Part shown: positions 1-9,890 of the stretch, piece after piece
Numbering within the stretch: position 1 is the stretch's first letter
Layout of the letters: every line of letters begins with the position of its first letter
Position numbers and translations under genes: made by a program
DNA from: Paraphoma chrysanthemicola
Lineage: Eukaryota; Ascomycota; Dothideomycetes; Pleosporales; Phaeosphaeriaceae
NCBI GenBank assembly: GCA_020744225.1
Contig: JAGMWG010000002.1
Coordinates: 1,612,001 to 1,676,000, forward strand
Direction: 5' to 3'
Length of the DNA stretch: 64,000 nt
The notes under the pieces: generated by a model
Databases searched by the model: none
Told to the model about the DNA's origin: nothing
The model's input: only the letters and a program-made list of their open reading frames with translations

Positions 1-298
1 CCAATCACATGAAAGGTTGGCTTATCGTGTTGTAGCACGAACTTCGTCGCTGGTATGCCGGCTCCGCACCCAAGTTCCAGGAGGTTCGCTGTTTCCTTGT
101 CTTGTATGAGTTCGACAAGGCGACGCAGATAGCCAAGCCTCACGGGGTCGTCAGCTTTGGTGAATCGAGCGGCGTAATCTTCAGCCGTAGCATCGTAAGA
201 CTCTTTGATACGGGCCTTGAGATCATTGGGTACTGTATATGTGTGGTTAGACACGCTCTCGAAATATATTCAGGGTATTGCATACATGACGTAGCCAT
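1..298 (-). CDS. Class I SAM-dependent methyltransferase, N-terminal part (cut by window edge)
   Basis: The frame on the minus strand, read from 232 down to 1, contains a textbook motif I for S-adenosylmethionine binding (LLELGCGAGIPATKF), preceded by a helical stretch (ESYDATAEDYAARF) typical of small fungal class I methyltransferases. The frame has an in-frame stop just upstream, so a first exon is needed. Exon 1 (298-286) gives MATS and ends at a GTATGC donor. The intron (285-233, 53 nt) has a TCTAAC branch site and ends in ATACAG. Exon 2 then runs off the window at base 1. Only about 80 residues are visible, so the substrate cannot be inferred. The fold assignment is strong and the splice model good. 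Confidence 0.8.
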
Positions 299-1846
299 CC
301 TATGCAGCAGCAGATAAACAGCGTGGCGAAGGATTCTATATTTCTAGTTCTCTGGCAAGATTTGATCGTCGGCCGCAGTATACGCAAGATGTTGGTCTTT
401 TGTTGTCGACAAAGACAGTTCAGAGTAACTTATAGTACCTCACGAAGAGATGACTGACTGCTCTGTGTATCGTGGTAGATGAAGAGTCAGAAGAGGATCA
501 GTATGAGCCATCCCCGCATTGGAACTAAGCCACATCGAGTGCAAGGGCCGCTTCCCTTGCCCACCCAACAAAGCAAAGGGCGGAGAGCCAAGGGCGGAGA
601 CGAGGAGTCAAAAGCGCGTCATGATAGTCTTGATCGTCAGATGATTCTATGATGCAAGCGTCACCTTTTGCGAGTGTTCCTTGATATCAACTCCCATGGC
701 AAGATCAAACCTGATGTCCAACACGTGTCTTATCAGCTGATAGGGCTATCAAGCTTATCTCGACAACTCGACAAACGTGTTTTGGAGTAATCTCACAATA
801 GCGGCTTCGTGACCATTAATCGTCCGGTCTCTCCCCTTTAACTCCGGTGTATGCAGACTTCGCATCCAATACTGCCTATAACCTTATCCCATGTTCATTT
901 AGACTGCAAGGAGTACTGTAGTCTTACTTTCGTGCTCGAAGAGACACAACAATTCCAGAGATGCGGGCATCGGAAAGATGGTGTCGTACATAAGCAACCA
1001 CTGTAATGCGGGAGACTCAGCTGGGAATTTGCACTGGATGCACGGGTGCTTTGTACTGCACCTTGATATCTCCCGTGGGACACTCCTGAATGCCTTCGCG
1101 TGTATTTACCTCTGCAGTACAACTTTTACGACGCATTGAGAGACTCTAATCTTTTACATAGAGGCTATTTTTACTACTCTTGCAGCAGTTGCATCTATTT
1201 GCGCTGCCTCTAAACGAAGTTACGGAGGGGGTAGATCTGTTGTCCCACCGGAGCTACAAAGGTGCAGTATGTATCCTTTCCTATCGAAGCTGAACGTTGG
1301 ATCCAATATTAGCATATTTGCAGTTTCGAAAACCGAGGTTGTAGGTATATTCAGGGGTACTTTGGCGCCAGAAGTAGTGACGAAGCGATTGGTTGTTGAT
1401 CGGTTTCAGCCGCGTGGTGGCGTACAAGAGCGGCTATTCCTTTCAAGACGAAGACAATGCGACACTTGTCGCGATGGTTTTCTGTGAAGTCATTTCTCCC
1501 TAGATGTCAGTTCAGCTGAAAGCCTCTATGCTCCTTCATCTATGTACATTCTGTTAAGCGGCAAAGCTGAGGTTATGGTTGGCACAACTCGAGGTACTAC
1601 GCGCCGACCCTTGGTCTCTGAGTCGCCTTCTCGCTCAGCTCTTCGCTCGCTCTAGATCATCACCAGCTCGATCAATCTGTATAAATTAGTGACTCTCTAA
1701 ACGATGCAGATCTTACCAATTTAGCTTCGTGCTACATCCACACTCCTTCCATACTGAACCTTTATCTCAATTTTGCAAGCTTCTCGTTCGTTTCCTGTTG
1801 TCACTCTCTCAGATCACCAACCATTTCGCGGTATAAATACTGCACT
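299..1846. other. Intergenic, no supported gene
   Basis: Short open frames occur (for example 1269-1487 on + and 895-1122 on -), but they lack domain-like composition, splice context or family resemblance. The last 100 bases before 1847 are pyrimidine-rich (CT-rich runs around 1735-1815), as is common just upstream of fungal start codons. I see no RNA gene or repeat. Confidence 0.6.
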
Positions 1847-3586
1847 ATGACTCGAAATGTTTATACTGAGCCACAATCAACTACCTACCTCCTGTTGAAG
1901 GCGTTCTGGTTCCCAGACCATGGCGGGGATGTCCTTGCTATATCCGTTGCTACGTCTTTGGCGCTCATGTTGAACACTTTGTACACACTCCTCACGATAT
2001 ATCTCTTTAACTCCCTATGGAACGTCTTGCTCTACGCAGTCATGTTGACGGCACCAATCAAGAATAGCCTAGCCTGGAATTATGTGCTTTCTGTTTACTG
2101 GAATTCCACGGAACCAATCGCAGCATGGTCGAATCTAGCTGTCGTCTTCCAGCGAATGTGCTGGCGAAGTCCTCGAAGGTTCACGCTCAAAGATCCCTCA
2201 GCTCGCCTAGCTCTTCTTCTCACCACTCTGGCTTTGATTACTGGTTTGGGCAGCATCGCTGGCGGCATCTTCATCGTACCGACGATGGCTCTCGGCAATT
2301 TCGCGCCAGTGAATCCAGAAGCGGTGTGGGTACGCCAGATCCCCGAGCTGGGCGCGCTTTTTTCCAAAGCTGCCATGTTTGACAGCCCTGCTGCAATTCG
2401 AGCTATCGGGAGTGCGGAGGCTTCGCGGGTGACACTGAGGAAGAACGTCAACATCTTGCAGGAGGTTACGAATGCCAGCACGAGAGAGCGACCAGACTTT
2501 ACGATCAAATATCAATACAATCTGACTGGTGTCGAGCTCGGTATCCGAAACAGCGTCGGCCTGGTTCATAATGTGCGCGGCAGGTGTCAAACAGAATATG
2601 GATGGCTGTCGCACTCAAATCTGTCCTCCAAAGTTGACGTCTACAATCCTTGGGGCCGGCCCTCGAATATTTCTTACCCCATGCCATCCAAAAATGGGTC
2701 TGTACTATCGCAGATCGGCTTCGTCGCAGCCATATACCCAGATCATATCGAGGAGCTCCCAGGAAACACCTCATTTGCACTCTTGTATAAGACTGGACAT
2801 TTGCCATCATTCTCAGAAAGTAGCGATGCGATGTACATGACGGAGAGAATGCCAGAAAACGACCCTTGGAGCGCCATGACACCGTTTCGGGTCCAGGCAG
2901 AGCGACCGGTGCTTTCTTGCTGGCAGGATTCAACGTTATGCGTCCGGGGGAAATGCGGCAGTGTTTTTGACATCTCGAAAAGCATGCCGCCAGGCTTAAT
3001 AACAGTGCTTGCCAGACTACATACCCCCATGGTGGTCTCGATAGCAAACAGCCTCAATGCTGCGGCACTCATGTCTTTCTTCAGTCCGTTGCCAGTATCC
3101 ACAGTCGACGCAGCATCAAGCAATACTTTTGCGGATATGGAGCGGTTGGTTCTTGGCGCGTATCTCCTATCGCGAAATATTCTGCGTGATTCTACCATGA
3201 CAGAACCGGTCGCTGGATTCAACAATGCTGTGCTAGATAGCAAGGGACAGCGACTGAGAGGGACTGGAGATTTCGTCCTAGAAGTTGGATCTGTGACAGC
3301 GCTTTCCCTGCCTGCTCTCATCACTATCCCAGCTTTGACGTTTTTTCTTCTGCTCCTTACCATGGCATGCAATTATCTTGCGCATCCGCGTGAGCAAACG
3401 ACAACAATGATCGCACAGCGAGAGCGCATGATCAACCTCCTTATGCCGAACCTGTATCGCATGGCGACCTTGGAAGAAGGAAAAGGCGCAGCTTGGGATT
3501 ATGTACGTCGCCTGCACCCTGTGCCCATAGGTGAGAATCTCATTATAGCCATGAGAGACTTCGCTGAAACGGCAGGGAATGACTAG
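1847..3586 (+). CDS. Multi-pass membrane protein of unknown function (579 aa)
   Basis: Single uninterrupted frame of 579 residues. Hydrophobic segments lie near residues 30-75 (two adjacent spans), about 120-150 (a long Leu/Ile/Gly/Ala span) and about 482-511 (Leu/Thr-rich). Between the last two sits a loop of about 330 residues rich in N-X-S/T sequons (NAST, NLTG, NLSS, NISY, NTSF) and with several cysteines, so it probably faces the outside or the ER lumen. The C-terminal tail of about 70 residues is charged and probably cytosolic. Proteins with this layout (N-terminal spans, glycosylated loop, one C-terminal span) are frequent in filamentous fungi and lack assigned function. The start follows a CT-rich leader and is the first ATG of the frame. 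No enzymatic motif is visible. Confidence 0.75.
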   Translation: MTRNVYTEPQSTTYLLLKAFWFPDHGGDVLAISVATSLALMLNTLYTLLTIYLFNSLWNVLLYAVMLTAPIKNSLAWNYVLSVYWNSTEPIAAWSNLAVVFQRMCWRSPRRFTLKDPSARLALLLTTLALITGLGSIAGGIFIVPTMALGNFAPVNPEAVWVRQIPELGALFSKAAMFDSPAAIRAIGSAEASRVTLRKNVNILQEVTNASTRERPDFTIKYQYNLTGVELGIRNSVGLVHNVRGRCQTEYGWLSHSNLSSKVDVYNPWGRPSNISYPMPSKNGSVLSQIGFVAAIYPDHIEELPGNTSFALLYKTGHLPSFSESSDAMYMTERMPENDPWSAMTPFRVQAERPVLSCWQDSTLCVRGKCGSVFDISKSMPPGLITVLARLHTPMVVSIANSLNAAALMSFFSPLPVSTVDAASSNTFADMERLVLGAYLLSRNILRDSTMTEPVAGFNNAVLDSKGQRLRGTGDFVLEVGSVTALSLPALITIPALTFFLLLLTMACNYLAHPREQTTTMIAQRERMINLLMPNLYRMATLEEGKGAAWDYVRRLHPVPIGENLIIAMRDFAETAGND

Positions 3587-4305
3587 AAGCTGGAAGCGTA
3601 TCTTGTGTGGGTTGTGCGATGTTCCGAGGCAGAAATTCGAAGCGGGGCAAGCACTCTCTCAAATTACAGCAGCTCTCAAGGATCCGTACATCTAGGAGGT
3701 CCAGCAGAAGGGGAGATGAATCGCTCGCGCCTAGACATCAATCCAAAAAGTGCAAATCTGCGTAGAATTGTGCAATAATGCCTTGCCCATGCGTACTGTG
3801 GTAGTCTGTGAGTGCAGAGCTGGCGCACGTTCCAACCACGATGACGTAGCCGCTCATTCATACCCATGACTGCACCACGATTGCAGATTGCCTCACCTGG
3901 GCATACACGGCGGATGTTGGACATTCTCACGACTGATCTGTCTTTAAGGTCATTCGTTGCGAAAGGTTGTAGTCCGGTTTAAATACGTGCACTTAGTATC
4001 ACATTACACAACGTCGACCTCTGCGACCTATGCCGACGCTGCGAATTGTCTTCCGTCCGGAGTAAATCCTCCATGGACACTTAAACTGTCTAGGATTACA
4101 TAGCGCTAGCCGAAATCCTATATTGATAATTCCCGTGGACTCCTCCTCGGTGTGTATATACCCCGGGATACGGCCATCCCCACGGGGTAGCTAGGCTCTC
4201 TATGGACAAGATAGTCAAGGCACGGGAGCATGCTGGAAATGCTGGATATAAAGAGGGGCGTTCGATTATGGTGTTACCTCAGAAACGCATTAACGATCAA
4301 TCGCA
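3587..4305. other. Intergenic, promoter side of the glycosidase gene
   Basis: No convincing coding frame on either strand. The right end should hold the promoter of the secreted glycosidase gene starting at 4306. Confidence 0.5.
4247..4252 (+). promoter_or_regulatory. Possible TATA box of the glycosidase gene
   Basis: TATAAA lies 54 bases before the ATG at 4306, in an otherwise mixed-composition region. Spacing suits a fungal gene with a short 5' leader. This is based on position and motif only. Confidence 0.4.
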
Positions 4306-6724
4306 ATGAAGCTGACTCTTGCTGCGACATGCTCTGGCATGCTTTTGCATAATACAGTATATGCTAAGATTGATAGGTGTGTGCCGGCCCTGTTGGTTGC
4401 AAGCAGCTACTGAGAGGAACAGACAGCATATTGTTTCACAATTCAACATCGTCCGAACAAGCCTCATCGATAACGAAACCACACCTCTCCAAGTTGGGAA
4501 CGGGAACTTCGCGTACAATGTTGACAATACAGGCATGCAGGTAAGAAGACCGGTCATGTGGCGCACCAAGTCTGATGCATGTAACATTGAAGACATTCTT
4601 ACCATTCAACACACTATCAAGCTGGGCTTGGCATAACGACACCCTACCGGCAAATGGGTGGGTCTATATTTCATCGCCTTAAGGTGTCGCTGACTCATGT
4701 TAAGAGAACTCCCATCCAATTACAAGGGTGTAATTCGCGAAACATATGGTCGAGAAGTATATTACGATATTCCAGACCCTAAAATGAAGCAAGCAACCCA
4801 ATGGCTGATTTCGAACCCAAATCGTGTCAACTTGGCTCGCATCGGGCTAAAGTACAAAGATGCAACTCTTGAAAAGTCTATTATTACCGAACCCAAGCAA
4901 GAGCTCAATCTATGGGATGGTGTAATAACGTCGACATTCAAGATCAACGGAAAACAGGTCAAAGTAGTGACGCAAGGTGACCACGATTCCGATGCGGTCG
5001 CAATCAGCATCGAGTCAGAGCTCATAGCAAGTGATGATCTGCGCGTTGAACTAGACTTTCCATACCCGCCGATACATGCAACAGCTTATAAGTATGAGGT
5101 AAGTCTTAATCCGGCGTATCGCTCTCTAAAATAAGTCTAATACATGACGCCGCCTAGGTCTTTGCAGGTGTATATGACTTCCCCTTAAATCACAGTACGA
5201 GGCTCATACATGACGGTGTCGATCGCACTTCCGCACATATTCAACACAATATGCAAGGAACTCAATACTATGTCAACTTCCGCTGGCCCAAGGAGATTCC
5301 AATGAAACTCTCCAGAGATGAGCCTGCAAACTCAACATCAATCACCGCGCATCGCTACACTTTGAGCTCGCTTTCGCGGCGATCATCGATCGCCTTTACC
5401 GCTCATTTTTCGCCCGACGAACGTGTACCTAGCTTTCCAGCAAAGATTAAAGAGAAGAACGTTCGTGACTGGAATGTATACTGGAAGGAAGGCGGGTTTG
5501 TAGACTTGACCGCATCGTCGAATCCAAATGCGACGGAGCTTCAGCGCCGCATTATCAAGTCACAATACCACGTTCGCGTAAACAGTGCTGCGACAGGACA
5601 ATCTCCTCAAGAGAGCGGCTTGATGAATAACGGCTGGTATGGTAAGCCAGCCGTGCTACCTCCTATATATCCTTGGCTGACTCTAGTAAGGCAAATTTCA
5701 CATGGAGATGCTCATATGGCACAACGCGCATTGGGCGACATGGGGCAAGCAGAAGTATTTCGACAATATTTTTCCCGCGCTCTACGAAACTCTTCTCCCG
5801 TCTTCGCTTGCTCGTGCGAAATTAATGGGCTGGGAGGGCGCAAGATGGCCAAAAATGACGGAACTAGAGACCGGTGTCAGTTCTCCTGGCGATATCAATG
5901 CTTTGCTGCTTTGGCAACAGCCGCATCCGATGTACCTGGCGCAGTTGGCATATCAAGCCGAGCCTACGCGAGAGACACTGCAAAAGTGGGACAAGGTCCT
6001 AACGGCTACCGCTGACTACATGGCTTCCTACCCTGGGTTGAATAATAAGACTGGAAAATACGACCTTGGACCTCCTTCATACGGCGTGACTGAGAACACG
6101 CCTCCCAACAGTACACGAAACTTGGCATACGAAATCGCTTACTGGCGTTACGGCCTCGACTTCGCTTCGGCCTGGAAGCTTAAATTGCATAAAGAAGTGC
6201 CTGAAAAGTGGATATATGTTGCAGAGAATCTTGCACTACCACCACAAGTCGATAGACTGTACTCAGTCTATGAAGGCCTGAACAACTCCTGGTGGAACGA
6301 CAAGAAGCTTACTAGTGACCCACGCAGTCTTATCATGCTGCAAGGTATCCTACCAGACAATGCAGCGGTCGACGAGGCTGTCGCACTTCGCACCGCCAAC
6401 AAAGTCTGGGACATCTGGGGTGACGCGGCAATTCGTGGCTGGGGACGTCCTGTCCTGGCTATAAATAGCGCACGTATAGGCAACCCGGAGCGTGCAATAT
6501 ACCATCTCACAGCTTTTGACTACTGGAAGTTCGACGATGCCGGATTCGCTATTCGAGGCGGCGATGGAGGCACGCCACCACCCTTCATGCCCGGTAATGC
6601 AGGTTTCTTACTGGCCATTGCATATTGCGCGGTCGGATGGCAAGGCTCGGATGTTGACTTACCTGGGTTTCCAAAGGATGGTACGTGGATTGTGAAGCAC
6701 GAGGGTCTACTAAAGGCGCCATGA
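4306..6724 (+). CDS. Secreted six-hairpin glycosidase-like protein (721 aa, six exons)
   Basis: Model: join(4306..4376, 4423..4540, 4593..4657, 4705..5098, 5158..5641, 5691..6724), 722 codons with stop. All five introns are GT..AG and 46-59 nt long, and phases agree at every join. The product begins with a signal peptide (MKLTLAATCSGMLLHNTVYA). An N-terminal beta-rich part follows, with the marks VGNGNFAYNVDNTGMQ and LPFNTLSSWAWHND. A junction region reads WYGKFHMEMLIWHNAHWATW, and the C-terminal half is helical and fits an (alpha/alpha)6 barrel (GWEGARWPKM, LWQQPHPMYLAQLAYQ). This layout is that of uncharacterised fungal six-hairpin glycosidases, presumably extracellular carbohydrate-active enzymes. 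The substrate is unknown. Exon 4's start (4705) is the least certain junction; its donor at 4658 is GTGGGT. Confidence 0.85.
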
Positions 6725-7029
6725 GCACGCTCTACGTTGATGCGGTCAAAACGCGACGATCTCAGACCTCTCCGCTGGTCTAAGTACTTAGGAATGCATC
6801 AATGCACACAATATCCAGTCTCCCAGCTCGGATGTATCCGGCACATGCTGAGCTCATTCGTGTAACATTGGTGTTGCATCCGGAATGAAGCTTTGAGATT
6901 GCCGAATGCGGTAATTCACGACCCATCGAGTGCTAACATTCAAGGAAGAACTAACAGTAAAAATGTGGAATAATTCAGCTTGGTTCTCTTTTTTCGAACC
7001 TTGATTCTGAATGGTCTTCCTTTTTCGAC
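6725..7029. other. Short intergenic spacer
   Basis: About 300 bases between two + strand genes for secreted proteins. It ends in a T-rich stretch before the next ATG. No other feature seen. Confidence 0.5.
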
Positions 7030-8356
7030 ATGTTTCTCACTCAGGTTCTTGCTATTCTATTTTCTCTTGGCAATGTAGCACAAGCCGACTACAACAACGA
7101 TCAAGCTCATGACGCTCTTATCGTCTTACAGGATATTCCAAGAGATCTTGCAACCGATTTCTGCCAGGAGTATGCAGGACATCATGAGTATAAGTCGACC
7201 ACAACATGCACGGTGGCCGGCTATCCAATTACCAGCACAACCACGATTGTCCCAACCTCCTGCGACTACGGCACCACACCCTACCATCCAGTCACAGCTA
7301 CAGGTACCGCTCAGGATAACTCTGCTCCTCTATGGATCAGCACAATTTCGAGTACTACCACTATCACGTACACAACGTGAGTATGCGTTCAATTTTGGAC
7401 ATCGCAGCCACTAAAAGACATGCAGTACCTCGACCATTTATGTTTCTGAAGCCTATCCCACTCTATACAAGAGAAGCGCAAAAAATCTTCCCCACCGCGC
7501 AACATGGTGTCCAGACTACGATCTCCCATGCCGACTTGTTCAGTACACGTCCCCAGTAATCGAGGCGGCATGCGAGGAGTATCTCAATTACGGCGCCTAC
7601 CAAGTATACGTTGTCACCAGCACGTACACCGTGTATCCGACAAAGACTGAAACTGCCACTGCAAGCGAGTGCACGAGCGAAGGAGGTTACAGTGCGCCAA
7701 CTGATGTTTGGTACGATGAGCCCGGCTACGAGACTCCTGTTGCTCCCTCATCTGTGTATGAAGTACCATCGTATGAGAACGCTGCAGACGGGGTACCAAG
7801 TTCTGCTTATGACGAGCCTGCTTATGGCGTACCAACCCCCACTTATGAAGAAGCTGCATATGAGCCCGCGTATGACGATCCGGCACCCGAATACAACGCT
7901 CCAGCTCCATTACCAGGCTATGACGATGCAGTATCATCTCTAAGCTATCTAGATAACTATGCCAAGCCGGAAAACGAACATGACTACGAAAGCGATAAGC
8001 CATACTCGGGAGGCGGTCACGGTTACTCCAGTGAAGGCAGCGATGGTGCGTATGACGACGGCGAGAATTACGAAAACAAAGGTCAAGAAGAACCTTACTT
8101 TGATTCCCATGATGAGTACTCAGATGATTCTGAGCCCTATGGTAGCGGAGGTGAGGAGTATGGAGGTGATGATGATAGGTACGATGTAGGAGCAGGAGAG
8201 TACGAAGGTTACCCCCAACATGAGGAATTTTATGGCGAGGGTGATTCACACTCCGGCGAAGAGCAGCCATCGGATGACTGGGATAACATGGTTGCTGGCA
8301 TGGACCCTGAGTATGTCGATGCCGTGGATTCAGATGATTCTGTGTATTATGTTTGA
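7030..8356 (+). CDS. Secreted Tyr/Pro-rich protein with acidic Gly/Tyr/Asp/Glu tail (425 aa)
   Basis: Model: join(7030..7376, 7426..8356). The 49-nt intron is GTGAGT...TGCAG and the join is in phase. The N-terminus is a signal peptide (MFLTQVLAILFSLGNVAQA). Residues about 50-190 are Thr/Ser-rich with paired cysteines (for example WCPDYDLPC), resembling wall-associated fungal proteins. A low-complexity block with imperfect Tyr/Pro repeats follows (YDEPGYETP, YDEPAYGVP, YEEAAYEPAYDDP). The last 110 or so residues are strongly acidic and rich in Gly, Tyr and Ser. No catalytic domain is visible. A structural wall or adhesin-like role is an inference from composition. No GPI signal is evident, since the C-terminus is acidic and not hydrophobic. 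The family is not recognised. Confidence 0.75.
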
Positions 8357-8471
8357 GCTGTTGTACAATAATAAGCAAGCTAGAGACAAGGAGGAAAGCG
8401 GCGGAAATTTTACATAACCCAGCTTGTAAGCTGTAGAATCCCAATGTGATTTCGTTACACTTGGCATCCAT

Positions 8472-9374
8472 TCAGACTTCTCTGTTGTTCTCACAGTCCG
8501 TACAAAATTCAAGAAGCACTTTCTCGAAGTCGTGCGAAGCTTCCCAAAAAGGCGCATGATGCAAGCCTTTCAGCTTGATGCACTTGCCTTTCCACAGTCT
8601 TTTCCATTTGATGCCGTCCAAATAATCCAGATTTACGAATTGCTCCTGCTCACCGTTGACCACTGCGATCAGCACGTCTTCAGTCTCCACCACCCGTCTC
8701 TGATCGACACCAATCGGGCACTCGTCACCGTCGCCGACAAAGTTCCTTGCCATGATCATCCGTGCACGCCCATCCGTATTCTTTGCGTCTTCATACATCC
8801 ACGGCTCCCATAACTCATCGATACCTGCTGCCGCGCTATTCTTCGAAAACGCCATCGTCTCTTCATCCGTCCAATCTCTATGGCCCGCAAGGCCCAACTC
8901 ACCATTTTGGTTCGCCATTACAAAGCCCTGTCGAATTTGCTCGCGACCAAGTGCAGGCGGCGTACCCGTGATCATGAGCCCATGCAAGTCGATTTTCTTG
9001 AAGTTCTTGTACGTGCTCGGCGACTTGAGCAGTTCGATCATTTCGATGCCAACATGGCCACCCAACGACCAACCCAGGATGATGACGGAGTCGATATTGA
9101 GGTGTTGCAGGATATGTACAGCAAGATGCGCGTATCCTCCCTGGTGGTAGCTCTTATTAGGATCAGGGGCTTTGCTGCTCGACCCATGGCCAGGAAGGTC
9201 GAAAGCAACGATGCGGAAGCGCTCAGTGATATTGGGAGAGGCAAAGATATATTGGAAAATCCTTGAGGACGAGGAGTTGCCATGGATCAGAAGCAAAGAG
9301 GGTGCATCATTTTTCAAGGCGGTATCGGTGACACTTATAAGACCGTGCTCGGTCTCTAGGGTGAAACTTGACAT
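8472..9374 (-). CDS. Alpha/beta-hydrolase fold protein (300 aa)
   Basis: Single exon. The oxyanion-hole motif HGN is at residues 31-33, the DLPGHG loop at 59-64, and the nucleophile elbow GWSLGG puts the catalytic serine at 103. A C-terminal LHHAPFW gives the histidine near 272. These are the standard elements, in order, of a soluble monomeric alpha/beta hydrolase of the esterase/epoxide hydrolase/haloperoxidase type. There is no signal peptide, so it is probably cytosolic. Length (300 aa) is normal for the family. The substrate cannot be told from sequence. It is convergent with the preceding secreted-protein gene, 115 bases apart. Confidence 0.88.
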   Translation of the reverse strand: MSSFTLETEHGLISVTDTALKNDAPSLLLIHGNSSSSRIFQYIFASPNITERFRIVAFDLPGHGSSSKAPDPNKSYHQGGYAHLAVHILQHLNIDSVIILGWSLGGHVGIEMIELLKSPSTYKNFKKIDLHGLMITGTPPALGREQIRQGFVMANQNGELGLAGHRDWTDEETMAFSKNSAAAGIDELWEPWMYEDAKNTDGRARMIMARNFVGDGDECPIGVDQRRVVETEDVLIAVVNGEQEQFVNLDYLDGIKWKRLWKGKCIKLKGLHHAPFWEASHDFEKVLLEFCTDCENNREV

Positions 9375-9890
9375 GGCGGTACGTCGTATTCAGATCCCGC
9401 TTGGTTCCTGGTGATGTTGCTCCTGTATGCCCTTGTAGTGAGAGGTAGATCAAGCCGAGGGCGTTGTGCGGTGTTATCACAGTCCCAGTGTAGTGTGTGA
9501 AGTGAGAACGTTACAAATCGGGCATCAAGCGGGGTAGAAGTTTCGTGATACCAGTTTGACATCCGCGGCGACACAATTGCCAACTCTGTGAGCTAACAGG
9601 AAAGCAGAGTTGAAGCAATCAGACGCATGGCTGACGTGCGTCGCGCATACGGGCGCCATGATCAGCATTCGCATTTCCTTCCAGGTCACAGCTAGTGGGG
9701 TCGCTCCTGCTTGCACCACGTACACGCATGCGACACACGTGGCAAGCAAGGGAACGCGCGAACTCGAGTGACATATATGGTATCCAAATCTGGCGTGTTT
9801 AGGAACTCGACAGTGATGCAATAACGCTATAAAATAGTTGTCGGCGTGCTGGAAAGTATAGACACCTAAGAGCACTGGAGCGAGAGAATT
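9375..9890. other. Intergenic between hydrolase promoter and USO1 3' end
   Basis: Both neighbours are on the minus strand. It should hold the hydrolase promoter and the USO1 3' untranslated region. No coding frame is supported. Confidence 0.5.

Noticed and set aside
1829..1846. GGTATAAATA just before the ATG at 1847 as core promoter
   Set aside because: Too close to the start codon (under 10 bases) to act as a TATA box for this start.
6455..6470. TATAAATAG resembling a TATA box
   Set aside because: It lies inside the last exon of the glycosidase gene, encoding conserved-looking protein.
7614..8471. 285-codon minus-strand frame, His/Arg-rich
   Set aside because: Mirror of the Tyr/Asp-rich repeats of the secreted protein on the plus strand; low complexity.
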